A stretch of DNA of 64,000 bases, from NCBI GenBank assembly GCA_964036195.1, contig OZ038453.1, positions 19,939,206 through 20,003,205 on the forward strand, given 5' to 3'. The stretch is from Sphaerolaimus hirsutus. Its lineage: Eukaryota > Nematoda > Chromadorea > Monhysterida > Sphaerolaimidae. The first letter of the stretch is position 1. Each line of letters begins with the position of its first letter. Shown piece by piece: positions 50,621-61,369 of this stretch. The notes beneath the pieces are model-generated. The model did not search any database and was not told where the DNA came from. It saw nothing but the letters and a program-made list of their open reading frames with translations. The position numbers and the translations under genes were made by a program.

Positions 50621-51034
50621 TACCGTATTACCTCGAATTATCCCCACTCGAATTAACCCCCCCCCCCCCCTCAAAATGGGCTGGGGAAACAATACCCCCC
50701 CCCTCGAAATACCCGCCTTCAGAATGATGTACGTCATGTACGTAATAAATACGTCATGTAAAAATGCAATGTACATGATGATGTATGTTACTGCTAATTT
50801 GCATTGCAGCTACACATAGACTAGTTTGTGCAGCTATCTACGCTTTTATGTCCAAATATACCCCGTTTGGACACATTTATTACCTGTTTTTGGTACGCAA
50901 ATGCCTACTTTTTCCTACGATCCTTTCGAAAATTCCTGACGAATCAATAACCCCCCCCCGCTTGAATAAACCCCCCTCAAATTTTGCTGGCGAAATAATA
51001 AACTGCTATGGGGGTATTTCGAGGTAATACGGTA
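50621..51034. mobile_element. Family Q MITE (TACCGTATTACCTCGAATTA)
   Basis: TA-flanked inverted ends. It shares its core with 36807-37209 but in the opposite orientation. Confidence 0.85.
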
Positions 51035-51297
51035 GGTAGATTTTTTAGCTGGGGCGTTTGATAGCCCCCCCCCCCTGATCCATGTCGCTTTCACAACATT
51101 TACCTAGTAAACATAAATATAATACATTTCTCCTTTAATCGATATTTTCTTAATTAAAACTGATTGCTTCACGCTTGTGAAAATTGTCTTGTCACGTTAG
51201 ATCAATAGGTAATCTCCTCTCAACTGTAAATAGATAATGAATAATTGATAATCATTTCTAAAGTTACATTTACTCTCACGCTGCCTGCAATTAAGAC

Positions 51298-51660
51298 AGA
51301 GTTGTTAAAACTTTTTACAATTTTTTTCAAAAGCATTATCTTTCTCTTTTACTTCCTCAAGGTCAAACAAAGAACGAAAACGTGACTTGTTTATCGTATT
51401 TCAAATTTTGGGTATAAAAAATACTTATTTTTATTTTTCAGGTTACATTTTTTTGAATTCTTTTCGAAAACCTGAAAGTGTCTCTTCTGGACTCGTACTA
51501 TTTTTATGTTAACCAGAGCATACAACTGGAAAATAACATTTTCTTTAATTTTTCTGGATCATAAGTACAGTTACATTTTACTCAGTAAGATTTTTTACTT
51601 CAGCAAATTCGAAAACCTTACATTCACGTTTGGAATAGAACCGCGCTTTTAACAACTCTG
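51298..51660. repeat. Family J element (CAGAGTTGTTAAAA ends)
   Basis: CAGAGTTGTTAAAAC at the left and TTTTAACAACTCTG at the right, with TTTTTACTTC and ACGTGACTT-like words. A matching duplication is not seen. Confidence 0.55.
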
Positions 51661-52330
51661 CTGTATAATATTTTACCTAAATATTTATTCATGATTTGGG
51701 CTTTACTTTATCGCGGCTCGTCAAAGCACAAATATCTGACAAACTTTCAAATTTCCATAAACTTTTATATTTCCATTGGCGGCCCACACACTAGTTGACA
51801 TTTGCGTGTCAACTGGTCTCTGTCAACTGCAAATTTCAGCACAGAAAGCTTTTTAAAAGAACCTTGACACACAAAGCTTTTTAAATAGTCTTTAAAAAGT
51901 CGTCTAAGGATGCCATGTCTAATCGGATGGAAAGTTTTAGATGCCCTCCAACAATTTTTCCGATTGTCACTTCAAACAGCTGCCTTTTTATGCAAAATGT
52001 TTTGAATTATTTTAGCAGTGCTCTATTTTAGCTCCGTATTTCAATACCGAAGTACAGGTGTATGGATAAATATTGACTTTTTTTCAAATGATTATTTGAA
52101 TGTATCTTGTTTGCAAAATTTTTATTCTTCATTACATTGTTCTCCCACTATATTCTTCTTGCATGTTTTTTCATTGAAATTTTTTTTTGTAAAAAATTAC
52201 TTCTAATTAAGCATGAAATGGGACACACCTGTATTATACCTGATGTGAATGCTTGTTACCTATTTATTAAGTGAGAAATGGCTATAAAGATTTGAAGATC
52301 ATCTTGAAGTGTTGTCTCTCTGTGTGTTGA
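51661..52330. other. Mostly unassigned, with a possible small MITE
   Basis: 51786-51832 has CACACTAGTTGACA and GTGTCAACTGG, which are X-type. TACAGGTGTATGGATA (52054) and TGGGACACACCTGTA (52235) could be ends of a small MITE. AAAGCTTTTTAAA repeats lie at 51848 and 51880. Confidence 0.4.
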
Positions 52331-52332
52331 TC

Positions 52333-52740
52333 TACCGTATAACCTCGACTAACTCCCACCTTTGAATAAGACCCCCATCTCAAGTTGGAAGTATTTTTCC
52401 GCCCAGAGATGAAAATTCAGTGTGAAGTATGCAAATTAATAAATATTTACAATGTGTTAGTTTACCTTGAACTTGGAAAATTGTAGGTAGGTATTTTGTG
52501 ATAAAATAGTTTTCAACAGAATTATATAGTCTACAGAAATATTTCAACAAAAATATATTATGGTCTACTGTTGATAAGCCAGTCTATATTTACCATCTAT
52601 GTTTAGAATTACTAATAAATGAATTTATTTATGATGAGTTTTTGCGTAAATTGTGAAGTCTAATACTCACGCTTGAATACTTCCCCAGTCATAGCGTAGG
52701 TACTCCCCCGGGGTGATTTTGAGGTGAAAAATATATTGGC
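52333..52740. mobile_element. Family Q variant (TACCGTATAACCTCGACTAA)
   Basis: The TA-type left end has AACTCCCACC and AATAAGACCCC words. The right side GTACTCCCCCGGGG is decayed. Confidence 0.45.
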
Positions 52741-52850
52741 GGGTTAAGTCAAAGTGGACAGAGCAAAACAAATACTAGCTCAAATACAAATAAAAAGACA
52801 TATCAGATGCGTAAAATGTCTGTTCAAATCCCTTTCTTTTCTGACCTAGT

Positions 52851-53960
52851 TAGTGATGGAAAAGCGCCAGGAAAAATGGCGCCATGGCGCCATTCAAAAG
52901 ATTGGCGCCGGGCGCCAGAGAAAATGGCGCCAGGCGCCTATGGCGCCATGGCGCCATCTGAAAAAATGGCGCCGGGCGCCAGTAACAATATGGCGCCAAG
53001 AATAATATTCCTTATTGCAGCCTGTATATAACCATGGAAGCATTTATACTAGAGCAATATGCTATACAACTTTTCTGATGGTGACTCAAGCAATAAAACT
53101 CATCTTATCATTAATATTATTTACCATAGTTCCTTGGAATACACCCAGGGGGGTTATGATTCCGGCAGCAAATTTTAAGGGGGTTAATTCAAGGGGGCTT
53201 TTATTTATGAGGGGGTCTAGTATTTCGCCAGAACTGGTCTATTATTTCAACATTACTTACTTGTAAACATACTCATATTATACCGTCAGATGCAGATAAA
53301 TTCAACAATAACATAGATGCATAAGTGTCTATAAGACATATTTTATTTGCTTGAGCAATCGCCCCCCCTTGAATAGTTCCCGCTTAAAGAGGTCTACCGT
53401 ATGTTTTCGGATAAAACCACCTCAAACTACCCCCTGGTTTGAGCGAGCTGGAGAAATAATAAACCCCCGCCCCTGAAGGTATTTCGAGGAAATACGGTGC
53501 ATTGTAATTAGGTAATCAATGATGTAAGGGCGAGGATAAAATTCTTTTAGATGGACATTTTTCTAATTGTTGGTCATATTTGAAGATTCGCAATTTATGT
53601 GGTATAAAACCATCAACAAGAACACAAACTTGTACTGCTTGAAATACTTGCAATATTGCAATACAAAGGTGAATGTGTTAAATACAGCATAAATGGTATC
53701 ACTTAGCAGATTAATAATGGAATATGGAAAATATGACCGTTCATCCCGGCAACTTGGCGCCATTTCCGGGGCCATCCAAAACAATGGCGCCGGGCGCCAA
53801 ATTGGCGCCAGCAAAAATGGCGCCAAGCGCCATGGGCGCCATGGCGCCATTCGAAATAATGGCGCCAGGCGCCAGATGGCGCCACAGAAAAGGGTGCCAA
53901 GCGTCAATGGCGCGATGGCGCCATGAAGGGCGCCAGCGCCATGGCGCCATTCCATCACTA
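52851..53960. mobile_element. Family K element (GGCGCCA arrays), 1.1 kb
   Basis: The ends are TAGTGATGGAAAAGCGCCA and TGGCGCCATTCCATCACTA. The duplication GACCTAGT is perfect (52843-52850, 53961-53968). AATGGCGCCGGGCGCCA words occur at both ends. The core (53020-53700) holds Q-type debris (TACCGTATGTTTTCGG, AAATACGGTG). Confidence 0.9.
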
Positions 53961-54163
53961 GACCTAGTACGTTTGTTTATCCGGTTTCCGGTTTATTTGC
54001 GAGTGTGCTTTATCTGTTTTTATCTGATATTGGTCTGTCTTTTTTCTTTCATTATTTTCACTTTAAGAATCGGAATAACAGAAAAAAATGGGTGTGTGGA
54101 TGCGCGATTGACGTCATCTAGTGACTTCACGTTGACACTTCACGATGCTACTTCACCAAACAT

Positions 54164-55085
54164 CAGGGGGCTCCAGGATTTTGGCCCTCGCGGGGGCTGG
54201 ATAGATAGCAAATCGCTCCTCCGGAGGGATAGATAGCTGGAAAAATTTTCTGGGGGGGGCTGGCGGGGGCACAATACCGTATTTCCTCGAAATACCCCCC
54301 GGGGGGTGATTGTTTCATAGTGGTCCCGAGAGGGGGGGGGGGGTTAAACGAGGGGGGGTATTTCGAGGGGGGGGGGGGGGTTATTATTTCACAAGAAAAA
54401 TTTTGAAAACCAAGTACGAAATTGTCGTCTGAAACGTACGCAGACGTCGAAAAATGCAACAAAAACCGCCATTTATAAGGTTCTGTAGACTAATATTAGT
54501 ATGTAGGTGGTATGTACACTGTTCTAACGTGACACCGACATCGTTTTAACGTGTGTTCTGCAGTACACAGAACACAAACTACAGTTATTGTCATGTACGT
54601 TCCCTTTACACTCAATTTGGGGGGGGTATTTCGAGGGGGGGGGGGTGATTGTTTCATAGTGGTCTCGAGAGGGGGGGGGGGGGGGGTCAAACGAGGGGGG
54701 GGGTATTTCAAGGAAATACGGTATATAGGCTTTTCAAGGTTAAGAAGGCAGAAAGGGGAAAAAATCGCTAATAATCAGTTAAAAGTAGCCAAAAGTAGGT
54801 ATAAAATGGGCTAAAAATAGGTATATAACCATGTATATAGCCGGAAAGCACGATTTTGAAGGTGAAAAACTATAAAAAGGTGCGAACATTAGTGATTTTG
54901 CACAAAAATTGGGGCAAAAATTTCTCAAAAACTACTCCAGATAGATAGATAGCTGAGCGATTTGGGGGGGGGGTCTGTTGGGGTAGTAGCCAAAAATTTT
55001 GCCTCGGATAGATAGATAGCTGGCCGATTTGGGGGGGGGGGGCAGCCCCCCCCCCCAGCCACCCCCCCCCCCTAGGAGACCCCTG
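54164..55085. mobile_element. Family P element, inverted, with nested Q
   Basis: The ends are CAGGGGGCTCC and GGAGACCCCTG. The duplication CCAAACAT is perfect (54156-54163, 55086-55093). Confidence 0.92.
54275..54723. mobile_element. Family Q MITE inside P
   Basis: TACCGTATTTCCTCGAAATA and AAGGAAATACGGTA ends. The P copy at 48888 shows the uninterrupted site as CAAAATATATAGGC, so insertion was at TA. Confidence 0.88.
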
Positions 55086-55204
55086 CCAAACATGCTAGCA
55101 CTTCAACACGCATCACTGAATTTCATGCAATTGCAAATGCGAGCAAATGTTGGTGATAGAAGCAGAGGAGTTAGAATAACGGAACTTTTTTTAAAACTAT
55201 TTGT

Positions 55205-55584
55205 AACAATCACCCCCCCCCCCCTCGAAATACCCCCCCAAATTGAGTGTAAAGAGAACGTACATGAGAAATACTGCAGTTTGTGTTCTGCGAAGTGCAG
55301 AACACACGTTAAAACAATGTTGGAATCACGTTTAGAACAGTGTTTATGCCATCTACGTACTAATATTAGTATACAGGAGTTGATACATGTCAGTTATTGA
55401 TGCATTTTTCTACCCCAGCGCACATCACAAAAACACGATTTTGTACTAGAATTTTCAAAAAATTTCCTGTGAAATAATAACCCCCCCTCGAAATACCCCC
55501 CCCCCCCTCGTTTAACACCCCCCCCCCCTCTCGGGAGCACTATGAAACAATCACCCCCCGGGGGTATTTAGAGGAAATACGGTA
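55205..55584. mobile_element. Family Q element, left end missing
   Basis: CCCCTCGAAATACCCCC words start without the TACCGTA end. The right end GAGGAAATACGGTA is present. Confidence 0.65.
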
Positions 55585-56281
55585 TTTATTTTACTCACCA
55601 AAAAGTATAGAAAATGTCAAGTACTTTTTTTACTGGCACTCATGTGTAAATGTGAGTAAAATACTTTTTTTTCCCAGGAAAATCTAAAAGCGAGTACTTT
55701 TCCCCTGGAGAACGTAAAAGCTACTACTTTTCACATGTGAGAGTGAGTTTTACACTGGAAGACATGATGGATGTCGTTTTTTCAGTGATTATTTAGTCGT
55801 TTTAGAATAATTTATGATTTCTTCAAAATTTTCTTACTTTAGCAACTGAAAATTGTGATTTAAGCAACAAAAATACATTTTCTCTGTACGCGCGTACTCT
55901 TAAAATGTACGCGTAAAAGTGAGTACATTACTTTTTTGAAAAGTATATGTAAATGTATTTACTGCGTACTCACGTATACTCGGCGGGCCGCATGCTATGC
56001 ATTTTTCTGAAGGAAACACTCCATCATGACGTCATCATTAACAAAATAAAAATAATTCCAGCAAAAAATAGAAAGAAACATTTCAGGAAAAAACATTCCT
56101 CATTTGCACGCGATTCCGCCTTTTTTCTTTTTAAAATTTTTTTTCTTTTGTGAAAGTGCATACATAAGTATCCAGCTCGCGCGTTATTGACCAAGACAAA
56201 AATAATTTTGGGCGCTTACTTTACGGTCCGTCGAGTATACGCGTATTTTTCGAGTAAATGTACGTACATTTTAACAACTGT
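55585..56281. repeat. Family J-type sequence with a nested U element
   Basis: GAGTACTTTT and ACGTAAAAGC words continue on both sides of a U insertion and end in TTTTAACAACTGTGG. Confidence 0.5.
55975..56239. mobile_element. Family U MITE (265 bp)
   Basis: The ends are TATACTCGGCGGGCCGCA and TTACGGTCCGTCGAGTATA. CATCATGACGTCATCATT (TGACGTCA at 56027) and GCGCGTTATTGACCAAGAC match the other U copies. Confidence 0.8.
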
Positions 56282-56318
56282 GGATAGAAGCACCACTGTC
56301 GTGATGTGTCTTCATCAG

Positions 56319-56425
56319 TTTTGGGGGAGCATGTGAAGCTAGGTGAAGCGTGGGGAATCACGCTGTTTCACGCGCAATCCAGCTCACTTCCCGAAGCATC
56401 ACACGCCCTTTTTCTGCGGATATTG
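56319..56425 (+). CDS. Candidate exon of an unidentified gene
   Basis: The acceptor is TCTTCATCAG and the donor is TTG|GTAATT. One frame is open: LGEHVKLGEAWGITLFHAQS then SSLPEASHALFLRIL, with a protein-like mix. It begins with two bases of a split codon and ends in phase 0. The next exon would lie in or near the 200-N gap. I do not recognise the protein, and it could be spurious. Confidence 0.35.
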
Positions 56426-56540
56426 GTAATTACGGAAGAACAGTATTTACGATGTGCTGAACTGAATTGCAAATACCGTATTTCTTTTAATATAATGACA
56501 TAAATACCTCCAATAGAACGGCACCTCCAATAGCATGGCA

Positions 56541-56740
56541 NNNNNNNNNNNNNNNNNNNNNNNNNNNNNNNNNNNNNNNNNNNNNNNNNNNNNNNNNNNN
56601 NNNNNNNNNNNNNNNNNNNNNNNNNNNNNNNNNNNNNNNNNNNNNNNNNNNNNNNNNNNNNNNNNNNNNNNNNNNNNNNNNNNNNNNNNNNNNNNNNNNN
56701 NNNNNNNNNNNNNNNNNNNNNNNNNNNNNNNNNNNNNNNN
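56541..56740. other. Assembly gap of exactly 200 N
   Basis: The round length suggests a scaffold gap of unknown true size. It interrupts an R-type repeat (AATACCTCCAATAGAACGGCACC on its left) and probably an intron or exon of the candidate gene. Confidence 0.95.
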
Positions 56741-56819
56741 ATTTGCCATCTTGTAGAGCATCCAGTTGCCATTTTGCAGTGAATTTTAAATGAATTTTGA
56801 CACTTGTGTTGACATTGGT

Positions 56820-57060
56820 TTATCTGCCAATTTTCAGCTATTTTTGGTTTTATGAGTGCTTGTATAGCTCTTTTCCACCTATTTTTTCAACGATTTCCCG
56901 CCTCCTTTTCTGTTTTTCAAACCTTGGAAAGCCTATAAATTTGAACCCCCGCAACCCACCCCCTCTCAACACAATTTCTTTCAGCTATCTATCCCTCCTG
57001 AGGAGCGTTTTGCTATCAATCCAGCTTCCGGGAGTGTCAAAATCTGGGATACCCCCCATC
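56820..57060. mobile_element. Right part of a family P element
   Basis: TTTTCAGCTATTTTTGG, AGCTATCTATCCCTCCTGAG and GTGTCAAAATCTGGGATACCCCC are P-type, without the left end. Confidence 0.5.
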
Positions 57061-57137
57061 GCGGTGATCGATTTCCACAGGCACCTTGCGTAGCGACTAA
57101 GTTCTGCGCGTTCCAAAATATTTGCACCACTTTTCAG

Positions 57138-57189
57138 ATCGTGTTCCAGCAGTACGTGTCCTAATCGCATACTTCTTCAACAGTACCTG
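57138..57189 (+). CDS. Candidate exon of an unidentified gene
   Basis: The acceptor is CACTTTTCAG and the donor is CTG|GTGCGA. In the frame that joins the next two exons it reads (x)SCSSSTCPNRILLQQYL, ending in phase 0. A second frame (RVPAVRVLIAYFFNST) is also open, so the call rests on phase alone. Confidence 0.4.
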
Positions 57190-57242
57190 GTGCGAGATTT
57201 AATTTGCCCTACGCGTTTTTTGTCGGGCAGATACCGTACAGT

Positions 57243-57360
57243 GCCGTATTTTGTCTAATTGAATGGCAGGTCATCGATAGAAGGGCGTGTACAATAGAAG
57301 GGCAGGTAAACTAGTAGACAAAAAAATAGAAGGTCGCCTTCTATTAGAAGAAATACTGTA
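57243..57360. mobile_element. Family R MITE
   Basis: GCCGTATTTTGTCTAATTG and TTCTATTAGAAGAAATACTGTA ends. AATAGAAGGGC words lie between. It lies in the proposed intron. Confidence 0.65.
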
Positions 57361-57528
57361 TATTCCCCCTGAACAATCCTCCTTCAAAGGGGGAATATTC
57401 AAGCAAATACGTAAAAAAATTGGGCTGCCCGACAAAAACTTGTCGGACAAATTAAACCTCCCCCCTGGTCCTTCACGGGCCGCACAGTAGACCCGGCAGC
57501 ACCTGGACCCTGAGCGCTGTGGGACCAG

Positions 57529-57621
57529 TTTTGGCACAGTGCCAAAAGCAGATTTGGTCCGGCAGAGGGAAGTTGGAGTCCCAAAAGAGTGATCCCTATG
57601 GACGGGCTGGTGGAAAGACTG
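57529..57621 (+). CDS. Candidate exon of an unidentified gene
   Basis: The acceptor is GTGGGACCAG and the donor is CTG|GTAGAG. Phase 0 to phase 0, it reads FWHSAKSRFGPAEGSWSPKR then VIPMDGLVERL (31 residues), compact and protein-like. An alternative acceptor at 57486 in another frame is possible but leads to a less protein-like tail. Confidence 0.45.
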
Positions 57622-57654
57622 GTAGAGGTTTGTTACGTTTTTGGGGTTTGTTGA

Positions 57655-57805
57655 GGGGGTGATGTTGGGTTCCCCCCCCCCCAAATAGAGAAAATTACGC
57701 GACCCGACCGGAACCCGAGTCCTGTATGTTTTTGAACCGAAACGGGATACACGAACCGGAAAACCGCAATTTTTTGCAACAGATACCCGAATCCGAAATT
57801 CTAAC
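57655..57805. mobile_element. E/F-type fragment (ACCCGA and GAACCG words)
   Basis: GACCCGACCGGAACCCGAG, TGAACCGAAACGGGATACACG and ATACCCGAATCCGAAATTC follow GTTGGGTTCCCC. It mixes the words of families E and F. Confidence 0.5.
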
Positions 57806-57845
57806 GTTTTAATCCTTTTGCGCTTTTCCCCGTTTCGTGTAGCGT

Positions 57846-58073
57846 TATGCCGCTCCACACACATCGATTTTCAAAATAAGTTCGAACGTTGTTTGGCAAA
57901 GTATCAATACCGTATTTCTCCTAATAGAAGAGCGCCGTTCGTCTTTTTTCGTCAACCTCCAACAGAACGACAGGTAAATAAGTTGACGAAAAAAATAGAA
58001 CGGCGCCCTTCTCCCTAAATACTTTGCTAAAAAACGTTCGAACTTGCTTTTAAAATCGCTGTGTGTGGAGCCG
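57846..58073. mobile_element. Foldback with a nested family R copy
   Basis: GCCGCTCCACACACATCGAT and GTTCGAACG face GCGAACG-type CGTTCGAACTTGC and TCGCTGTGTGTGGAGCCGC. The R-type TACCGTATTTCTCCTAATAG lies inside (57908). Confidence 0.75.
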
Positions 58074-58127
58074 CTATACGTTGTACGTTCTAACCGCGTA
58101 AATTAACCAGCATTCAAAATATTCCAG

Positions 58128-58202
58128 AATCTCAAAAACGTGAGTGCAGTGCTGATCCAAGTCGGGAACCAATCCTCGATCGAGAAGTGGAACACGTGTT
58201 AG
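58128..58202 (+). CDS. Candidate last exon of an unidentified gene
   Basis: The acceptor is AATATTCCAG. In phase 0 it reads NLKNVSAVLIQVGNQSSIEK then WNTC and TAG (58200-58202). The variant poly(A) signal ATTAAA is at 58224. With the two exons before it this makes a 72-residue C-terminal piece. The product is unknown. Confidence 0.45.
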   Translation, partial: NLKNVSAVLIQVGNQSSIEKWNTC

Positions 58203-58270
58203 TGTTTTAAAATATTGAAAGTTATTAAAATATTTTATATTGAGTTATTTAAAAAAAGTTTATGTATGTG

Positions 58271-59180
58271 TATACTCGGCAGACCGCAAAGTATGCGCCC
58301 AAAGTTATTTATGTCTTGGTGGATAACGCGCTAACTGGATACTTATGTGTATGCACTTTCACAAAAAGAAAAATATTTAAAAAAGAAAGAGGCGGAGTCG
58401 CGTACAAATGAGGAATGTTTTTCCCTGCATGTTTTTTTTTCGTTCGAATTATTTTAATTTTATTAATGATGACGTCATGATGGAGTGTTTCCTTCAGAAA
58501 AATGCATAGCATGATTAGGGTTGGCCGATGTTTTTTTTTAAACGTTTTTTTTTTTTTAAAAACATGACGTCCGAAATGTTTTTTTTTTAAAAAAAACATC
58601 GGCCGAAATTTTTAGTACTAAGCACTAGGTATTTTGCAAAATTTTTGCGCGCAAGCGCGCAATTTCACACACAAATTGACATTGGTGGTTGTTTTCATTG
58701 GTTTTGTTGCATTTTTAGTATCAAAACATCCATTTCTATGTGCTACCATGGGTGAATAAGCCGACATATGTTGCTGTAATATATAATATTGAGGTAATGT
58801 GCTTCCATGTACCTCCACAGTGTGTAACTTCACTCCCAAAGTAACAACCTCCTTTTATAACCTTGTTTGATCACCATTCCGTGCCAAACTACCTGAAGTC
58901 ACAAACATTCGACTATAAGGCGATATACAAACGATATGTCGACAAAAAATGGATATTTTTGACACAAATCACCACTTATAATGCTATCCCATGGCTCCAC
59001 AGCCATTATATGGTCATATTTAACATCACAGAGTATTGCCAGTGTCTGATATACCTATATATGTTGACACTAGGTCATATCTGGGAGCTTTTAAAAAAAA
59101 ACGTTTTTTTTAAAAAAAAACATCGAGTTAAAAAAAAACGTTTTTTTTCCAACCCTAAGCATGATGCGGTCCGCCGAGTG
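58271..59180. mobile_element. Family U element split by a family A element
   Basis: The left end TATACTCGGCAGACCGCA and the right end GCGGTCCGCCGAGTG are separated by the A insertion. It contains ATTAATGATGACGTCATGATGG. Confidence 0.82.
58516..59157 (+). mobile_element. Family A MITE inside U
   Basis: The ends are TAGGGTTGGCCGATG and CCAACCCTA. The duplication AGCATGAT is perfect (58508-58515, 59158-59165). The 73-codon minus-strand frame is intact. Confidence 0.94.
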
Positions 59181-59721
59181 CACATGTCACAATATTTTGA
59201 CCGTTATCTATTCCAACGGTGAAATTTTTAACACGAATAATTGCATGTGATAAATTCTCATAAATTAGAAAATTTCAAATGCGCTTCATGTGGTTGCGTT
59301 ATCTTGTTATCCACCCAAACACACGCAGACGCAGCGCATTCCAGATATTGTTTACATTTTGGACATTTATTGTTTCAACAATGACATGAGTTTCATGTAG
59401 TGACCAGACTTGGTTTTGTTAAAATTATTTTTACAAAAAAATGTATATAAATTGATAAAAATTGTATTTTATTTTTTGTTTCATTTGATTTTATTGTATT
59501 CATTTTCATTTTATTTTGCCGAAAATGTAATAAATAAGATAAAAAGACACCAACTTTACAAATAATTGAAAAATTACTTAAGTTCACGAAAATTGTCCAA
59601 AAATTCGAACTTTCATGTATTTTTTAGTTTGAATTTTTTCATTTTATTTTACTTTATTCTTCAACTTTCCATTTATTTTTAGTTTTTTTCTGACATTCTG
59701 CCAGCCCTGGCAGTGACACAT
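59181..59721. other. AT-rich unassigned sequence
   Basis: Many ATTTTATTTT runs lie at 59460-59690. No terminal repeats or gene are evident. Confidence 0.4.
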
Positions 59722-60018
59722 GTGCATTCTAGTGATGGAATGGCGCCATGGCGCTGGCGCCCTTTAATGGCGCCAAAGGGCGCCAGCGCCATGGCGCCAT
59801 TGGCGCTTGGCGCCCTTTTCTCTGGCGCCATCTGGCGCTTGGCGCCATTATTTCGAATGGCGCCATGGCGCCCTTGGCGCTTGGCGCCATTTTCGCTGGC
59901 GCCCGGCGCCATTGTTTTGGATAGCGCCAGAAATGGCGCCAAAATTCCGACAATAAATGTGACCAAATAGGACATTTTTGGACATTTTATCATAGTTTGT
60001 CACACAAAGCAGTCAATG

Positions 60019-61369
60019 TACCATATTTCCTTGAAATGGCCCCCTCGAAATACCCCCAGGTTTTTTCGAGCTGAGTAAAAAATGACCCCCCTCGAAATAT
60101 CCTCGTCTGGAATAAGGTACCTCATTTACAAATGTACATGATGTATTAATCGATGCCAATATGCAGCAAAACCACACATAGACTACGTAGCCATCTACGT
60201 TGATACGGGCGTGGGTCGTTGCCCAAGTAAAACCGGTGCCCAAGTACGCCCGGTGCTCAAGTATAAAGACCGGTGCCCAAGTGCGCCCGGTGCCCAAGTA
60301 AAGTGCCCGTACTTGTGCACTTTACTTGTGCACCGGGCGGCTGTTTACTTGGGCAACACTTGGGCAACACTTGTGCATTACCCGTTACACGCCGCGTCTC
60401 TGCAACTGGCGACGCCTGCATCTGCGTGCTTTGGGGTATATTGTATGAGAATAGCAATGCTGGGCGGGTATGTGATCTGCACCAAAGTTGGCAAAATTTC
60501 AGAAAGTAATATATATAAAAAAATAGAAAACTGGAAGAAAAAAAATAAAATGGAAAATTTCAAAATAAAAATTGTACAAAATTTTTGTAAAATGGTCCCA
60601 TTTTATTATATTATTTTTTTGGAATAAAATAAAATAAAAACAAATGAGAATAAGATTAAAATAAAATACATTTTTATACAATTTGTATACAAGTGATTTT
60701 TATAAAACCAACCCTGATCTGCACCGCTCCAATCGCTCCCATATGCTATCGCTCCCATACTTGTGCACCGGGCAGGGCGCTTGCACCTGCCCGGTGCCCA
60801 AGTAAACATCCGCCCGGTGCCCAAGTAAAGAGCTGCCCGGTGCCCAAGTACAGACACTTTACTTGGGCACCGGGCGTACTTGGGCACCGGAAATTATACT
60901 TGGGCACCGGGCGTACTTGGGCACCGGTTTTACTTGCGCACCGGCTCAGCGCCGTTGATACATCTAAAAATATCCTGTTTTGTCCCTTTCATTACCAGTT
61001 TTGGGGATGTAAAAGCCGATCTTCACTGCGATCTGTACAAAATTTCAGGGGAAGTTATACAACCACCCCTCGAATGAACCCCACCCCCTCGAATAAACCC
61101 CACCCCCTCGAAATGCCCCCCTCTAACTGTGACATAACTTTGCACTCTATCAAAAATAAACCCCCTATGGGTATTTCAAGGAAAGGTAAGGCAAGGTATA
61201 GTTGCGATGTAAATTGACAGCCGTTAAAACATCATGTTCATTGCAAACATGATGTACCTTTTTACAGATGGGGGGGTGTGGAGTGGGGGGTATTTTTTCC
61301 CCAGCTCGCTCAGACCTTGGGGTATTTCGAAGGGGCTTTATTCAAAGGGTATTTGGAGGAAATACGGTA
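60019..61369. mobile_element. Family Q element with a nested M element
   Basis: The left end is TACCATATTTCCTTGAAATG and the right end is GAGGAAATACGGTA. CCCTCGAAATACCCCC words occur at both ends. The M element interrupts it at 60207. Confidence 0.78.
60207..60953. mobile_element. Family M element (GGTGCCCAAGTA arrays), inverted relative to 8648
   Basis: It starts GGGCGTGGGTCGTTGCCC and ends GGCTCAGCGCC. The duplication GTTGATAC is perfect (60199-60206, 60954-60961). The core has TATTGTATGAGAATAGCAAT, shared with the first copy, and an AAAATAAAA-rich stretch. Confidence 0.9.

Noticed and set aside
53563-54236. Frames rich in MAPWR or NGAKRQ residues (also 59679-59993)
   Set aside because: They are translations of GGCGCCA arrays of family K.
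57271-57864. 197-codon minus-strand frame
   Set aside because: It crosses R and E/F-type repeats and lies opposite the candidate plus-strand exons; its composition follows the repeats.
60207-60953. Regularly spaced repeated words that recall a CRISPR array
   Set aside because: The words are inverted at the two ends of an element with an 8-bp target duplication in a eukaryotic genome; there are no unique spacers of constant length.
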